A DNA stretch of 64,000 nt from Globodera rostochiensis (GCA_018350325.1 JAEVLN010000017.1:1326666-1390665), one strand, 5' to 3'. Counted from the stretch's first letter, positions 24,670 through 37,804 are shown. Notes: generated by a model from the letters alone, not told the origin. Made by a program: numbers and translations.

Positions 24670-24950
24670 CTAGAGACCGGAAACTTGGACCCAAAACCAA
24701 AACCAAAACATTTTTTTGGGATTTTTTGGGTTTTGGTTTTTTTTGGGTTGTGCTCCAATTTGACCCAAAACCAAAACCAAAACATTTTTTTGGGATTTTT
24801 TGGGTTTTGGTTTTTTTTGGGTTGTGCTCCAATTTGACCCAAAACCAAAACCAAAACATTTTTTTGGGATTTTTTGGTTTTGGTATTTTTTGGGTTGAAA
24901 AAACCCAAAATTTTGTACAAAACCCAAAAAATTTTAGAAAACAGAACAAA
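24670..24950. repeat. Tandem repeat of a ~75-bp unit with internal dyads
   Basis: There are three copies of a unit with CCCAAAACCAAAACCAAAAC and the near-complementary GGGTTTTGGTTTTTTTTGGG. Each unit could form a hairpin. The leading TAGAGACCGGAAACTTGGAC also occurs at 6459-6478 in a kinase-gene intron. Confidence 0.85.
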
Positions 24951-25244
24951 ATGCCTAAATTTCCGATTTTTTTTTGATTTTTTAATAAAAGTTTTATCTA
25001 ACGCGTTTTTCTGACCAGTCATCACAAAAGCTACGAATAAATTATTATTAGGGTAGCCACCTGTCAAACCAAAAAATTAAGAATACCGGCTGAAAAATCA
25101 TAAAAAAATCAGGAATATTTTTTAGTGTAAATATATTAATTTAATACCAAACTTTTTTTGTTAAGAAAATTGTATAAAATTTCAATAATTTGCCGATTTT
25201 TGAATTTTCAGAAATCCAATTTCTTTTTGCGAATTCTGCTTTAC

Positions 25245-25320
25245 TATGGGGTGGCGGTGCCGATAGACGCCGCCGGGGAAAAATTTGAAGATTTTGATGA
25301 AATCTGTTAAGAAAATATAT
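25245..25320 (+). repeat. Dispersed GC-hairpin repeat, copy at 25.25 kb
   Basis: The core 25253-25274 (GGCGGTGCCGATAGACGCCG) is followed by GGGGAAAAATTT and TCTGTTAAGAAAAT. It immediately borders the left end of the Mutator-like element. Confidence 0.75.
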
Positions 25321-25326
25321 GGCGAG

Positions 25327-26797
25327 CTGACATTTGCGGACGGACATTTGCGGACGGACATTTGCGGACGGACATTTGCGGACGGACATTTGCGGACGGA
25401 CATTTGCGGACGGACAATTGCGGACGGTTGAACTGTAAAAAAAATTAAATAAATTTAAAAAAAAATTAAATGTTAAAAACAAATTTTTTTTTTTGGAATA
25501 GGAAGGGCGGGCCTCGTCAGTACGGACCCTTCCTAATTCCAATACATTTCCTAATGTAAGTGTTTCGGCCCTACCCGTAGACACACAAAATAAAAATAAA
25601 ACACAGCACAAACAAAGGGCAAAGCCAAAACTGCAAAGAAAAACATTTGAGTCTAAATATGTATTTATTGAGTGTTTCTTTTCATTTTGCAAACAATGTC
25701 TCAGTCCCAATTGTCAAAACCATTAGATGCAAGTCTGTATTGAAGTGAGAGTAGGTGATTAACGATTTGCTCTGGTGTGGGATTGACAAGCAAATCAAAT
25801 TGAGTAACTAATGTTCTTATGGCTAAATCGTTATTTATGTTTTGTTTCTTTCTTGGTCGAATATTTAGTCCCAAAGTCGGATCCAATTCGTAGGCCCTTA
25901 CACGGTCTTGTGCAATGCGTTCTTCTTCTTTTAATACCGTGATTAATCTTAAATCAAATCTGACTATTTATAAAGATAATTTATAACTTAGAAAGTGGAG
26001 GATGCAAATTATGAAATTTTCGTCGTAGAATTAAATGAAATGCTTCCTAAAGTTTGTTTATTATTGTGTACTAAATTTGATGAACTAAAACCTGCGCATT
26101 GTTAGTTCTACAATTGTTGTCAATCACAGCTTGATGATGATTCCAATTATTAACCGGAAAAATTGGTTCATTGCCATTATTTTTCCTAATATATGTTCTA
26201 AAGTTAATTATATGCATTTTAAATAATTTTAAATGTGACCTTTTAAAATAATTAAAAATTTCATGGGTTTTTTTGATGGAAAAATCAACTGGACGAAGGA
26301 CGTTCGCCTGTTGTTTTGCGGGTTAATCAAAATCAAAATCTTAAAAAATGGTTTATTTTAAGACGAGGATGGAAATTTTCGTATTTTACTACGCTCAAAC
26401 TCGATGGAAGTTGTTCGATCGCATAGTGTTACGGTGAACAGAAAGACGGTTTTTAGATGCGAGCTCCAATGCTCAATCATTTGATCCGTGGGCAAAACAA
26501 AATCGTTAAATCAACTAGGCGCAAATAAAAAGAAACACTCAATAAATACATATTTAGACTCAAATGTTTTTCTTTGCAGTTTTGGCTTTGCCCTTTGTTT
26601 GTGCTGTGTTTTATTTTTATTTTGTGTGTCTACGGGTAGGGCCGAAACACTTACATTAGGAAATGTATTGGAATTAGGAAGGGTCCGTACTGACGAGGCC
26701 CGCCCTTCCTATTCCAAAAAAAAAAAATTTGTTTTAACATTTAATTTTTTTTAAATTTATTTAATTTTTTTTTACAGTTCAACCGTCCGCAAAAGTC
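25327..26797 (-). mobile_element. Decayed Mutator-like element (left end and body)
   Basis: The left terminus is a tandem array of GACATTTGCGGACG (about 7 copies, 25327-25430). Next come ~255-bp inverted arms at 25425-25682 and 26529-26785, each containing CTACCCGTAGACACACAAAA or its complement. The interior on the minus strand keeps transposase C-terminal traces: WNHHQ and CRTNNAQ near 26130-26180, then LKEEERIAQDR and a basic RPRKKQN tail ending in a stop at 25701. The catalytic core is absent, so the element is non-autonomous. Its right terminal array lies at 39081-39168, pushed away by the retrotransposon inserted into it. Confidence 0.75.
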
Positions 26798-27541
26798 TGT
26801 GGGATTTTGGGTGCTGGGGGTCGGAGGCCAAAGCAATAAGAAAAATGCCGTTTATTCGAAACGCTCAAACTTGGGTAATTAAACCCTTACAAAAAAGGTG
26901 AAGGAAAAAATCCCCAGGAATGTGGAAATCCCAGGGTGAAACCGTGTTGGGGAGTGGGGCAAAATTGGGACATGAAATGTGGCAATTTTGCCAAGGCACA
27001 AAAAGGGGTTTGGAGATGGCATTGGGGGAAAAATGGGGACATTGAAAACAGAGGGGAAACTTTGGGCCTCAAAGGACCGAAAGTTTGGGGGAGAAGCCCC
27101 GGGGGACAATGGGCAAATATGAGTTGGGAGGGAGTTGCCCAAAGGAAGAAATTTGGAAGGGCCGGGCCTCAAGCAGTGCGGGGAGAACAACAGGGCGGGG
27201 CCGAGCAAATGTTCGAGGGGAAGGTGCAGTTGAACTGCTTGATTGTGGGGACAAATGAGTGAGTGGATTGATTGGAAGGGTATTTTATTGGCAACAATCG
27301 TTCGACCAATTTGGGGGGAGGGGAGGACACAGAGTACTTTGGCCTGATAAGGACAGCAAAAATGTCACTCAAAAGCACAAAACGTACAGTGAGGGGGGGG
27401 GGGGTGGCAGAAGATAACAGTGGTTGAGGGGGGGGGGGGTGATAAACAAGTGCAATTGGGCAGGGGTGAAAAAGTTGCCCTTCCCTCATCATTCCCCAAA
27501 ATCTGTCAATCAATTTGATTGACATAGGAAGAATTCCGACA
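26798..27541 (-). repeat. 3' LTR of the BEL/Pao element
   Basis: 744 bp, matching 38337-39080. The only differences I find are in the two G-runs near 27392-27440. Predicted frames inside it are duplicated in the other LTR and are not genes. Left flank is AGTC. Confidence 0.93.
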
Positions 27542-27591
27542 TTCCGCGCGCGAGAGCTGGAAGAGGGGCCCCTCTCAGAGCGGCTCATCCT

Positions 27592-29794
27592 TCATTCTTT
27601 TGCGTATCGTCGCGGCCGGGTTCGTCCAAAGGGAGTGTCCCCGGTCCCTTCGGAGTTGCTCTGCGTCCGTTGTCGAAAGGTCGCCGTTCGTGCGATGAGG
27701 TCCAGATGGACGGGCGGCGTTGCTCGTTCCTCGTGCAGTGTGACTTGTTTCGGCGCTCTGCTGGGTTCTCGTAGGAGAATGTCCTCTTCTCGTTGAAACC
27801 GTGGTAGCCTCGCCGGTTCGTTGCCAATCGGTTGTTGTCGTTGTTGTCGCCGCACTCCCACCAAACTTAAAACCGTAATCCGAATTGGATTAAGGAGGTT
27901 GGCGATCAGACATGGAAGAACAATGTCGCGTAACAGAAGAAATGTTGAATAAGCGCATGCCATTTTGATCCACCATTCGATGATGGAGTTGAGGATGCCT
28001 TTGAGCCATCGTGTGGTCCAACCTTCGAGACCTCCGGGCAGCGCGCCCAAAGCCTCGGTTCGGGCGGATGTGTGTTGTTCCAGTTTGGTCCTGAAGTTCT
28101 CCAGCCCTTCAAATTCCTGGATATGGGGGAACCGCGCGGCATCTGTCTCGTTGTCGAGTTGCCATTGATGAAAGATCAGCGGATGCAGTGCCATGTCACT
28201 GCTTGACTGGTTGATGACGGTTTCGTACAAGTCATGCACGGTGTTCGGTTCCAATTGTCTCGCTACTCCGGTGTGCGAGTCGATCTGCAGCCAGGTGCTT
28301 GGGTTGGCGTGCAGCTGGAGGTAATGGTACCGGAAGTGGGTGCAGCTCACTGTTATCGCGTGGAAGGAGATGACTCGAAGCTCCGGGTCCAGGAATGCGT
28401 CCATTGTCGAATCGGGCAGATGGACTGTGATGGGGATGTACCTCATGCACGCCTTGGTCGGCCGGTAGCTGATGTCCGTGAGCTTGATGTCCACGCATTG
28501 GAAGACTTCCATCGTCGACTCTCCGATCCAGCGAGCCTGCAAGTTCCGTCGCTTCAACAGTTTCCGGGCCTGGAGAGTTGGGTTGGCCGCCCGGATCGTT
28601 CGTTGGCATTCTCGGAGGTACAGTTGGGCTAAAGCCATGTTGGTGGCTAGCTGAGATGCAGAAAGTTGTGCGGCTAGCTGTTCCGGCTGCACGTAGCGTT
28701 TCGGCCGGGCGGTCGGAGTCGAGAAGAGGTTGTCGTATTGCGATTTGGGAACGCCGAAGCTCTGTTCTGAGAGTACGATGTTGGTGCCGTCACAGGCGAG
28801 GAGTTCCGGAGCGTTCGGCGTGAACGTCAATGCCTTCTGCCGATCTTTCGAAATCCATGTCGCGGCATTGTTTCCTCCAGATGGTGCGAAATCCCCGTCG
28901 AGCGTCTCGGCGAGCGCGTAGTCGCATTGTTTGCAGCGGTTGTTTGGACAGTCTGGGGTCCAAATCAAACTTGTGTTGTCCGGGAGTTGGCAGAACCCTG
29001 AGGAGTAGAAGCAGTTTTTCAGTTGATGGACGGGCGACAAGAGTTCCAAATTGTGCCGTTTCACGAACAGCGATGCGCGTTGGGCGAAACAGTTCGTCGC
29101 CGTGCTGCTCTGGCGTCCCTTGAAGAGTCCGGCAAACGCGCCGGGAAAATCCACTTCCACATCATCGGAAGTGGCCCAAATTTGGTCGCCTTGGTGGTGC
29201 ATCTCCGTCTTGGCAACGGAGCAAACTTGTTGTCGAGCCATCAGTGCGCAGCTTCGTTCGTCGACCGGTGGAAATTCTTTGTCCACGTCGACGAAGTGAT
29301 CCCCAAACAAATTGGTGTAGTACGTCTCGGTTGTGCGTTTGATGGCGCAGTGCCAGGCTGATGGGATTTCTTCCGGCTCGTGGATTCGGACGTAGAGGCT
29401 GATCCGCAAAGGTTGCCACTGCACTCCGGATTGTTTGGGTTGTTGGCACAGTTGTCGTGAGCCTGGAGGTTGTCGGAGGTCTGGTCGTTGTCGACTGGGA
29501 CGCCGTCCAACTTGGCGGAGTGGTTCGGTAGGGTTGAGTCCAGTCCGTTATCGGTGGATCAGAGGTTGCGTAGAACGCTCGTACCTTCTCCACGTACCGA
29601 ACTCCTTCTGGCGTTAATTGCGGTCCGGGAGACCGTCGCTCGCGCGTCCAAAACAAATCCCGGATGGGGTTGATGGATGATGTCCCGACTCCTCCGAGTC
29701 GTTGGTGCGGACTTGCGGTTCCGCTGATTGGTTGACAGGCGAGCAATCCAAACAGGCTGAGCAACAGCATGGAGCTCACGGTCCGTTGTGCCAT
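27592..29794 (-). CDS. Envelope-like glycoprotein of the BEL/Pao element
   Basis: A start at 29794 gives a hydrophobic leader (MAQRTVSSMLLLSLFGLLA) in the frame continuous with the upstream integrase ORF. A basic RERR motif follows near 29645. The frame then shifts around 29420-29450 into a 610-codon frame ending at 27592. That frame is cysteine-rich in its first half (for example NNRCKQC near 28930) and has a predicted membrane anchor near 27880-27960, followed by a basic tail. This layout (leader, cysteine-rich ectodomain, membrane anchor) is that of an envelope-type protein, as known in some nematode BEL elements. Whether the frame change is decay, programmed, or bridged by splicing cannot be decided here. 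Confidence 0.75.
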
Positions 29795-32700
29795 AGATGA
29801 GCCTTGTCTTGAGCTGCCCGAAGAAGTGCTCGGGTTCGGGTCGAGTGTCGGCGGTTGACTTTCGCCGAGTATGCGGTCGGCTATCAGTTTTGTCTCTCGC
29901 GGTCGACGATGATTTACGTAGAAGCCGCAATTGAATAACCGGGCCAGTTGCATACATTGTTTTTTGTTGTCCAGCCAAAGGTCGTCGCGGGCTTTGGCGA
30001 GCACAAAGGTGAGCTCTAAGTCCGACTTTGCAAAGGTGTGGATGTTCTGCGCCACTTTTGCGACTAAGTTCTCCTCGTCGGCCATGTAAGAGAAGATTAT
30101 CCTCTGCACTCCGGGACCTGGGGCCAATTTCAGGACGTTCCCCGGGTAGTGCGAGAACCATTTTCCGTAGCAAGTGCGAGCAATTTCGTCGGCCGTAATG
30201 TCGCCCACGCAAATGACTTTGGCGTTGCAGAAATGGTGATTGCCGTTGATTGCCTTCAAATTGGAGGCTGCGGTTGCCGCAAAGTTGTTGAACTCTTGAA
30301 GCCAGCGCTCAAAGTCAGTCTCTGGCGCTCGTGGGTTGTCGAGCGGTCGAAACTTTATTGCTTCGAACTGGCGGCGTTGAAGGATTGCGGCAAATTTGTC
30401 GCAAGATGTGGTCCAAAGCTTGAAGATTTCGAACAAGTGCAATTGTTTGGACAATGGGCGCTGGTTTGCGCAGAATTGCTCTTTCCAAAACTTCTCCGCT
30501 AAAGCAGCGGGTGCCTTGCCGGATTGCAATGCGTACTCCTCGTGGAGTAATTCCGTCTCATATTGCAAGTTGCGATGCCGGACAAGCCAGTCCAGCAAAA
30601 GGGCGCCAAAAAGGCTGGTGGCCTTGCACGTTTCAAATCCTCGGAGATATTTTCGATGGCCCGCAATCTGAAGATAGCTGGCCGTCTTCGCGCACGTGTC
30701 GTGGCCTTCGTTGTTTGTGGTGCACTCCGTCAGGATGTCGTACATGACGAAGTCATCTGGCTTTGGATGAGATCGGCAGTATTCCTCGATCGCCAGATGC
30801 GGTTCCGTGTCGGCTTCCGGCGTGTCTGCCCGGAAGCTCAGAGCGGGTGGCGTGTGTCCCGCGTGTTGCGTACGCGGATCCATTGAGCGCGGTTTGTCCT
30901 TTGGTGCCCGCGATGACACTTCAGATACGAGAATGATGTCCGGAGAGGGCGATCTTTGGCGTTCCTGAGCCGTTGGTGCCGGAAAGTCCTGCCGGACCTC
31001 CTCCGGCTCCGGGGTCGGGTCGGGGATCTGGCCTGCCGGAAGATCCTGCCGGAATTCCACCAGATCCGGCGTAAGATCGATGAAGTGTCCTGCTTCAAAG
31101 CGAAACTCAGCTGCCGGGTTCGGCCCCTTGTAGAATTTCGAGACTCGAAGTCGCTCGCCGGTTTTGATTCGATGGAGTTTCCATAGTCCTTGCTGCTCGA
31201 TGCTGTTCAGATCTCCGGATATTCGGCCTCGATGCCACGAAGAGATCCAATTGTCGGCGCCGAAGATGCGCTTGCAGTAAGTCAAAAGGCTTTCCTTCTC
31301 GTGCGGAAAGTCTTCCATCGGCCGTTGTCGCTTCTTTTGTTCCTTGGCCATTGTTCGTTGGCGGTCCCACCACTGTCGATTGGCATCGGGTGGTGGGTGA
31401 CTGTCGGTTGCCGTTGCCTTCTTCGGCGGTCCTTCTTCCGTTGGCTGTTGCGCCCTTTGATCCGTCGCTTTGCTTTGCTTCCGCTTTTCGGCGCGGTGCT
31501 GCTCCCTTTCGTTGTCTTTTCGTTGACGGCGCTCGTCGTCCTTTCGGAGTTTGTTCTCAAACTCCCGTCGCTTTGCATCCCATTCCGTCATGGGAATTTT
31601 TCCGTACAGCTGCATCAGCTGGTCTGCCATTTGCTTCCCTTCGGCGCGTTTAAAGACGGTTAACGTCTCTAATAGAGATTTTAGAGCCCCGTCTCTGAAG
31701 AACAGGCTTCGCCCTCCCGGGCGCTTCGCATAGAGTAGCCCTTCTTTGGGGTCGTAGTCGGCAGGCCCCGCCTGCACCTCGCGAAGTCCGGTGTTTCGTC
31801 CGGTTGCGAATCTTTGTTGCCGTTTGACGACATCTTTTTTCTTCGGGATGACAAAGTCCTCGAGCAGCGCGGCGGATGTGCTGGGTTGGTTAGCCGGCTT
31901 TTTCGATGGCGGCTGTGGCTGAGCTTCTGTCGCTGGCTCTTCGTCGCTTCCAAGTAGAGAAATGGCGTCGTCCTCGGCCATGTCGAATGAGTCGGGATTG
32001 GTGGCTGAGACGATCTCTAAATTATAGAGTTGATTGATAGCGCGCGTTTTCAATTTCCCGTTGATCAAAATTAAGGCGCTGCGCGCTTTATCGTCCCGCC
32101 CTTTGATAATTTGCTGAATGCGTGCCAGAGTCCAAAGGGATCTGGGTTGGAAGTCGTCCTCTACGAGGACGATGTCGCCTTCGGCAGGGATTTGAAATCC
32201 CTTGGTCGCGGCGAATTTGTCGCGTTCGCGCAAGGACTGCAGGTACTCGGTTTTCCACGAGTGCCAAAATTTGGTGAGGCGGGCGTTCGCCTGTAGCAGC
32301 ATTGTCGCCAATTTGTCCGGTTGTGCTGCATAGTCGGGATCCTCCGGATCCTGGTCGCTGAGCGGAAGATTTACTTCCGTTGACCCATACGGGATCAGGA
32401 AGTTGATGGGTCGGAGAATTGGATCCGGCTCCAAATCTGACTCAAAAGTCAACGGTCGGAAATTGACGACCGCTTCGATCTCGATGATGAGCGTGTTGAA
32501 TTCGTCCAGCGTGAGGAGATTCCGTCCCACGCTCCGCCGAAGGGCGTTTTTGGTGACGCCGATCAGCCGCTCCCAGGTGCCACCTGTCCAAGGGGCATGT
32601 GCGGTGTTGAACACCCAGGTGACGCCTTGTTGCGCCATGCTCTCCTGAATGTGCGCGGGCAGCAGCTCCTCTGTCCAATGTTGCTTGATGGTCTTCGAGC

Positions 32701-33451
32701 CGGCCACAAAGTTCGTGCCTTGGTCGGAACGAATGAAGTGCGGGACGCCGCGTCTGGCTGAGAATCGTCGGAAGGCTCGAAGAAACGCTGCGGCCGAGTA
32801 GTCTTCGGCTGTTTCCAAATGGATGGCGCGTACCACAAGGCAGGTGAAAAGTGCCACGTAGATTTTCACCGTCTCGCTGCCCTGCTTGATTTTGAGTGGT
32901 CCGAAGTAATCGATTCCGGTGTGGCTGAACGGTCTGACCTCGTTGACTCGTTCAAATGGTAGATCCGGCGCCTCCGGGTAGGCGTACGGTTTGAGTTGCT
33001 CGCGTCGGCACTCACTGCAGCCATGGAGTGAAGAGTAAAGGATGCCGCGGATCGTTTGGCGGCCTCTGGGTATCCAAAACCTTTCCCGTATTTTTGACAG
33101 CAGAATCCTTGGTCCGCAGTGCCGAAGCATTCGGTCGTAGTGCCGGACGATCAGCGTCGTTATCCAGGCGTTTGGCGGAAGGTAAGCGGGGTGTATGGCT
33201 GTGGATTCAAGCTGCGTCGCGGCGCCAATTCTCCCCCCGCACCTCCAGATCAAGTTGTCATGGAAGAGGCGGAGGTCTCGGATGATTGCTTCCGTCGGCG
33301 GGTGATTTTGTTGCATTTCGTAGAGTAACCAGTCTTCCGCGGAGTCGAGTTCCTTGGCGGTCAAAGGACCGGTTGTCTTAATTGCTTTCCAAGTTCCGTC
33401 GTCGTCCTCCCGAAAGAGTATGGGATACTTGGCCCGATTTCGTGTTGCCAC
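29795..33451 (-). CDS. Integrase with Pao C-terminal domain plus ~730-residue accessory region
   Basis: The frame is continuous with the gag-pol frame upstream except for one stop at 33473-33475. Residues 1-490: integrase with an HHCC-like zinc motif (ending CSEC), catalytic Asp in GIDYFGPL, Asp in RSDQGTNF and Glu in TWERLIG, then a Pao-type C-terminal domain (GDIVLVEDDFQP). From about residue 491 (31981) an in-frame extension runs to 1219. It has an acidic start, a strongly basic coiled-coil stretch near 31470-31580, a proline-rich linker, and a compact ~290-residue region (about 30800-29880) with regular hydrophobic pattern and several cysteines. I recognise no family in the extension. Confidence 0.85.
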
Positions 33452-33472
33452 GATTAACTTCGCAATGAACCG

Positions 33473-36400
33473 TTAGGCGTACGCTGTGGCGGCTTTGAGG
33501 CGGTTCCAATTCGAAAATCGGTGAACTTGGATCATTGATTGGTAGGTCGGCGGTTGCGCGGTGCCGACCGTCAGGCTCATTTCCACGACTGGAGGTTCCT
33601 TCGTCCTCGTGAGTTCTTCGCCTGGCGTGTAGATGACATTGGCTGTCGGCCACCTGTCGTTCTTGACCAACCACGCTGGCCCGAAGCGCCATAGCAGTGA
33701 GGCGCGAAGTGACCGCGGGTCACCACCCCTGGACGCCAGGTCGGCCGGATTGTCATCCGTTTTGACGTGCCGTACTACAAAGTTTGCCGCTCTGATCTTG
33801 GTCAGGCGGTTGGCGACAAAGCGGTCCTGCTTTTTGTCTTCTTTGAGTCGTTCGACCGAACATTGACTGTCGGTCCACAAGATGACGCAGTCGTCTTTGA
33901 AGTTGAGTTGCGTTTGGACAAACTTTACAGCTTTGACCCCGAGGGTGAGCGCTTGTAGCTCGAGTTTGGGGATGGTTGAGTCATGTTTGACGAGTTTGAG
34001 CGGCTTGACCAAGCTCTTAGCGAAGATCAAGTTGCATTCCTCTTTGCCGCAGAAGGTTTTGGCTTTCTGGTAGACTGCAATGCCAAGCCCCTGCATGCTT
34101 GCATCACAAAAGCAATGGAACTCATTTTCGTCTGCGGTCTGGATGTGCCGTGGGAACACGATTTCCACTGGCTCCCCGTCGCACTGCCAACTTTCCATCA
34201 GGTTTTTCCAGCGTTGCTCAAAGTCTGTCGGTAGAGGCGCGTCCCATTTTGGGTTCAAATTCTGCACAGTTTGCAGAAACAGTTTTGCTGGTAACACCGC
34301 CGGGGACATAAGTCCGAGCGGGTCGTAGACTTTAGCAATGTGGGAAAGGATTCCCCTCTTTGTTATCGGCCCTTCAAAGAATGGCATTTTGAAGGTGAGC
34401 AGATTGTTCTTCGGCTCCCAGCGGATTCCGAGGACCTTCATTTGCTCAAGGTCGGCGGCCAAGTCTTCTTTCGGAAGCTTCGCCAATTCTGATGGTTCTG
34501 TGCCACAGAACTCGCGCAGGCGCATGCTTGCTGCTTCGAAGATGGCCTTTGCTTCTTGGACGACGTCGGCGATTTTCTCAGCCGGCTTTACTTCGATGAG
34601 GATGTTGTCAACGTACAAGTTGGCGTCGATTCTTCGTGCCAGATCGCAATCGAATAAGCTCAAATGTTCCCGGATCGTCGCGTTGAGGAGAAACGGCGAG
34701 ACCGTTAATCCGAAGCTGACTCGGCAGAAGCGATAGACCAGGATGTCGTCTCGTTGAAGCGGGTCGAGGCTTGTTTCTTTTGGGTTCTTGACCCAAAGGA
34801 AGCGCGTGGCATTTCGATCCTGTTCGCGGACGCCCAACTGCAGAAATGCCTTTTCGATGTCCGCCAATAGCACTCGTGGCATTCTGCGGAAGCGCAGAAG
34901 GACTCCGGTGAGCTCCTTGAGAAGGAGCGGACCGGTGTACAGACAATCGTTGAGGGATGGTGCGCCCGGATTGGTCTTTGGCTTTGCTGACGCATCCATG
35001 ACGATTCGGATCTTTGTGGTGGCCTTGTCCGCGCGGATGACTGCCCTGTGTGGCAGGTAATGCACCGGCCCATTGCTTTGTTCGGGATCGCTGACCAATT
35101 CGATGACCGATTTGCGAAGTTGGTCGTCCAATATCGCCTGATATGCTTCTATCAGGTCGAGCGTGCGCAGCTTTTTGATTAAGCTGACCATCCGCGACTT
35201 TGCCTGGTAGTAGTTCGTGGGAAGATCTCCCACTCGGTCATTCCATGGCAAGGCGACTTGGTACCGGTCATTGATGCAGGTGAGATTGCTTTTGAAGTTC
35301 ACCATGACTTCGTCTCGGTCCACCGGTGCCGAGGAATCATCCATGCCGATCAAGTGTAGGCCGAAAAACTCGCTGAGCTGGTTGTCGGTTTTGAGATCAG
35401 CCTCCGTTGTGAGGATCTCCGAGTCGATTGCCGGTTGACTCTGTTCTGGCTCGTCTGCCGCCTGGGCTTGCACGGCCAGGACGAACGTGACGTTTGACCC
35501 TTGGGTCAATTCGATGCGGCCGGTCCCGCTGATGATGTCTCCGATTTTGGAGCGGCAAACCGTAAAGCCGCTGGGTAGTCGTTCGATGGGCTGAACCTGC
35601 AGTTCATGCCAAACATCCATGCCCAGCATGATGTCGGGTTGTCTTTCTTCATGGGGCGGATAGAGCTTCTTTTGTTGCAGCTGCGTGCTGTCCAACGCGG
35701 ATAATTTGATTATCGGCAGATTGTTTATCAGAAATTGCAACGCATTGAGGTTGAAGATGAATCGTTCACCATCGGTGCCAAGAATTCCGAGTCTAACCAG
35801 ATCACTGATGTACTTCGTCGGCTTTCGCGCGCCGAAGCTGGTTAGGTAGCACTCCTCTGTTTGGAGTACGGAAAGCTCCAATTTCTCTGCCGCCCGTTTC
35901 GTGACGAACGATCGGTGGCTTCCTGGATCGATAAACACGGTCGCCAGCATGCTGCGATCCGGTTGCGATGGGTTGAAGATTGTTGACGTTGTAGTCATGA
36001 GCAGTGCGCGAGTATCGTTGCTTCGGACTGCGTTGCACATTTGATCGGGTACCGGACTTGGTCCAGTGCCATTGGAGGAATTTGCTCGTTCTCCGTGGGC
36101 CAATTGTCCCATTGTTGCTGCCGTGAATTGTGCTGGGCCTTGGTTGCCCTCCCGACATAGCGCCGTCGGGTGTTGTTGCTTACATCTGAAGCATTTGGCA
36201 GGTCGCTGGCACTCGTGTGCGCGATGCGATGCCCTGAGGCATTTAAAGCACCATCTCCTTTCTCGGATAAAGTCGTGGCGCTGTTGTAGCGTGCTGTACT
36301 TGCGGCATTCCTCGTTCCAGTGGTCTTTGCCGCAAAAGATGCAGGGGGAGGGCGGTTTCCTCGGACTCCCTGAACTTTGTTGATTGAAGGGCGTTTGGAA

Positions 36401-37804
36401 CGGCGTTCCGTTGCGTTGCTGTGTGGCCCTTCGCACACTTGCTCGAGGCTTGATTGACGGTGGCTTTGTGCCAATCCGTCTTGGGGTCTCATCTACCGAT
36501 GCGACCGTGCGATCCCGTTGTGCCGGAATGTGATTGCGCTCTCTGCCGGATGCGCTGAATGTGTGCTCCCGCTGCGTCGGGATTGGGTTGTGCCCTCGGA
36601 AGTTCAGGCGTGCCCTTTGCGGTTGGGCGTGAATCGCCGATCTGCCAGATCGGCCGAATTGCGGTAGTTGATTTGGTTGATGCCCGTACTCGCCCATCAC
36701 TTCTTGAATTTGGGTTTCCCGCCGAACGGCTTCGTTCAGCATCGTTGTCCAGCGTGCCGGATCCTCGCCCTTTTTGTTGAGTATGGTGCGCAGGAATGCT
36801 GGGGTGAGCTTCTTCTCCAGCATTAAAAATGTCGGCGGACCTTCGATGTCCTCACCGGCATTGTTCAGCTCTCGCGTGAGCCGTTCGAGTTGCAGAAGGA
36901 AGTCCTTCGTGTCGCGCAGGCTTTTGCATGCCTTCAAGTTTGCCAACTCGAAATGTAGTGCGCGCATGTGCTCCTCTGGTGCGCCGTACGTGTCCTTCAA
37001 CAGTTGGAGGGCCACGTCGTAATTGTTATCTTCCAAGCGGAATCCGGCTACAAGGTCTCTAGCCTCTCCGCCGAGCATGTTGCGCAGGAGATTGAACTTC
37101 TCCGTCTTTCCGATTGACGGGTGGCTGCCGATAGCCGATTTGTAGCTCTCGTAGAATTCCGGCCATTTCCTTTTGTTGCCGATAAACTTCTCCAGCTGTA
37201 TGGGCTGAAATTGATAGAAGGGCGCTGTGAATGATGGCATCGGTGCCATTTGCGGTGGAACTCCCGTAGTTCCCTGCGTGTGAGTCGTTTGCTCTGCTCT
37301 TGCGTCTCTGTCGACCTTGCTTCTGCACAGCTTGGCATTGAGGCTGATTCGGGTTTCCAAATCCCGTAGGTCGCGCAGTTTCGTAGTAGCCTCTTCGAAC
37401 CGTTCGGCAATCCGTTCCTTCTTGTCGAAGGCAACGTAGTCGGTTTCTTCTGCTTCGCGCTCCTTGGGCGGCAGTGAACGTATGATCTCCGACCATGCCG
37501 TCGAGGCCTCGCGCATGTCATCCAAGTATTCCTCCATGGTGCGCACTTCTTTCCCGATACGGTCCACTTGTGATTCGAGCTGAAGGGCGATTTCCCAAGC
37601 CGGACGGGCGGTATCCGGGTGGATGTCCAGTTCGGTGGCACTCCGTGCCTTGCCTAGCGTTTTCAACGCGGCGCTGATTCGCCGTTGCACAGGGCCGGAC
37701 ATTGCTGCTTGCAGTTGCTGCGCGTTGGACCGGACACGTGAAGGTTGTGCCGGTTTTGGTTGGATACTGACACCAGTTGCCTCAAAGGGCCGCTGGTGTA
37801 GCAC
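33473..37804 (-). CDS. Gag-protease-reverse transcriptase-RNase H polyprotein (BEL/Pao)
   Basis: 1443 codons. The N-terminal third is gag-like (coiled coil, then a capsid-like region). Zinc knuckles follow near 36170-36340 ([14 protein letters not shown] is a perfect CX2CX4HX4C). The aspartic protease has FIDPGS near 35930. The reverse transcriptase includes [11 protein letters not shown] near 34860 and the catalytic box YVDN (34606-34617) in place of the more common YVDD. The RNase H has FCDAS, KLELQAL and WTDSQC. The TAA at 33473-33475 interrupts the linker before integrase, and the frame then resumes without shift. The start at 37804 is the first codon of the open frame. Confidence 0.93.
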   Translation of the reverse strand: MLHQRPFEATGVSIQPKPAQPSRVRSNAQQLQAAMSGPVQRRISAALKTLGKARSATELDIHPDTARPAWEIALQLESQVDRIGKEVRTMEEYLDDMREASTAWSEIIRSLPPKEREAEETDYVAFDKKERIAERFEEATTKLRDLRDLETRISLNAKLCRSKVDRDARAEQTTHTQGTTGVPPQMAPMPSFTAPFYQFQPIQLEKFIGNKRKWPEFYESYKSAIGSHPSIGKTEKFNLLRNMLGGEARDLVAGFRLEDNNYDVALQLLKDTYGAPEEHMRALHFELANLKACKSLRDTKDFLLQLERLTRELNNAGEDIEGPPTFLMLEKKLTPAFLRTILNKKGEDPARWTTMLNEAVRRETQIQEVMGEYGHQPNQLPQFGRSGRSAIHAQPQRARLNFRGHNPIPTQREHTFSASGRERNHIPAQRDRTVASVDETPRRIGTKPPSIKPRASVRRATQQRNGTPFQTPFNQQSSGSPRKPPSPCIFCGKDHWNEECRKYSTLQQRHDFIRERRWCFKCLRASHRAHECQRPAKCFRCKQQHPTALCREGNQGPAQFTAATMGQLAHGERANSSNGTGPSPVPDQMCNAVRSNDTRALLMTTTSTIFNPSQPDRSMLATVFIDPGSHRSFVTKRAAEKLELSVLQTEECYLTSFGARKPTKYISDLVRLGILGTDGERFIFNLNALQFLINNLPIIKLSALDSTQLQQKKLYPPHEERQPDIMLGMDVWHELQVQPIERLPSGFTVCRSKIGDIISGTGRIELTQGSNVTFVLAVQAQAADEPEQSQPAIDSEILTTEADLKTDNQLSEFFGLHLIGMDDSSAPVDRDEVMVNFKSNLTCINDRYQVALPWNDRVGDLPTNYYQAKSRMVSLIKKLRTLDLIEAYQAILDDQLRKSVIELVSDPEQSNGPVHYLPHRAVIRADKATTKIRIVMDASAKPKTNPGAPSLNDCLYTGPLLLKELTGVLLRFRRMPRVLLADIEKAFLQLGVREQDRNATRFLWVKNPKETSLDPLQRDDILVYRFCRVSFGLTVSPFLLNATIREHLSLFDCDLARRIDANLYVDNILIEVKPAEKIADVVQEAKAIFEAASMRLREFCGTEPSELAKLPKEDLAADLEQMKVLGIRWEPKNNLLTFKMPFFEGPITKRGILSHIAKVYDPLGLMSPAVLPAKLFLQTVQNLNPKWDAPLPTDFEQRWKNLMESWQCDGEPVEIVFPRHIQTADENEFHCFCDASMQGLGIAVYQKAKTFCGKEECNLIFAKSLVKPLKLVKHDSTIPKLELQALTLGVKAVKFVQTQLNFKDDCVILWTDSQCSVERLKEDKKQDRFVANRLTKIRAANFVVRHVKTDDNPADLASRGGDPRSLRASLLWRFGPAWLVKNDRWPTANVIYTPGEELTRTKEPPVVEMSLTVGTAQPPTYQSMIQVHRFSNWNRLKAATAYA

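Noticed and set aside
25327..25430. Regularly repeated 14-bp units that could look like a CRISPR-type array
   Set aside because: There are no spacers, the genome is eukaryotic, and the array is the inverted partner of 39081-39168.
26879..27588. Several open frames of 80-140 codons inside both LTRs on both strands
   Set aside because: They are duplicated exactly in both LTRs, depend on poly-G runs, and have no protein-like motifs; they are LTR sequence.
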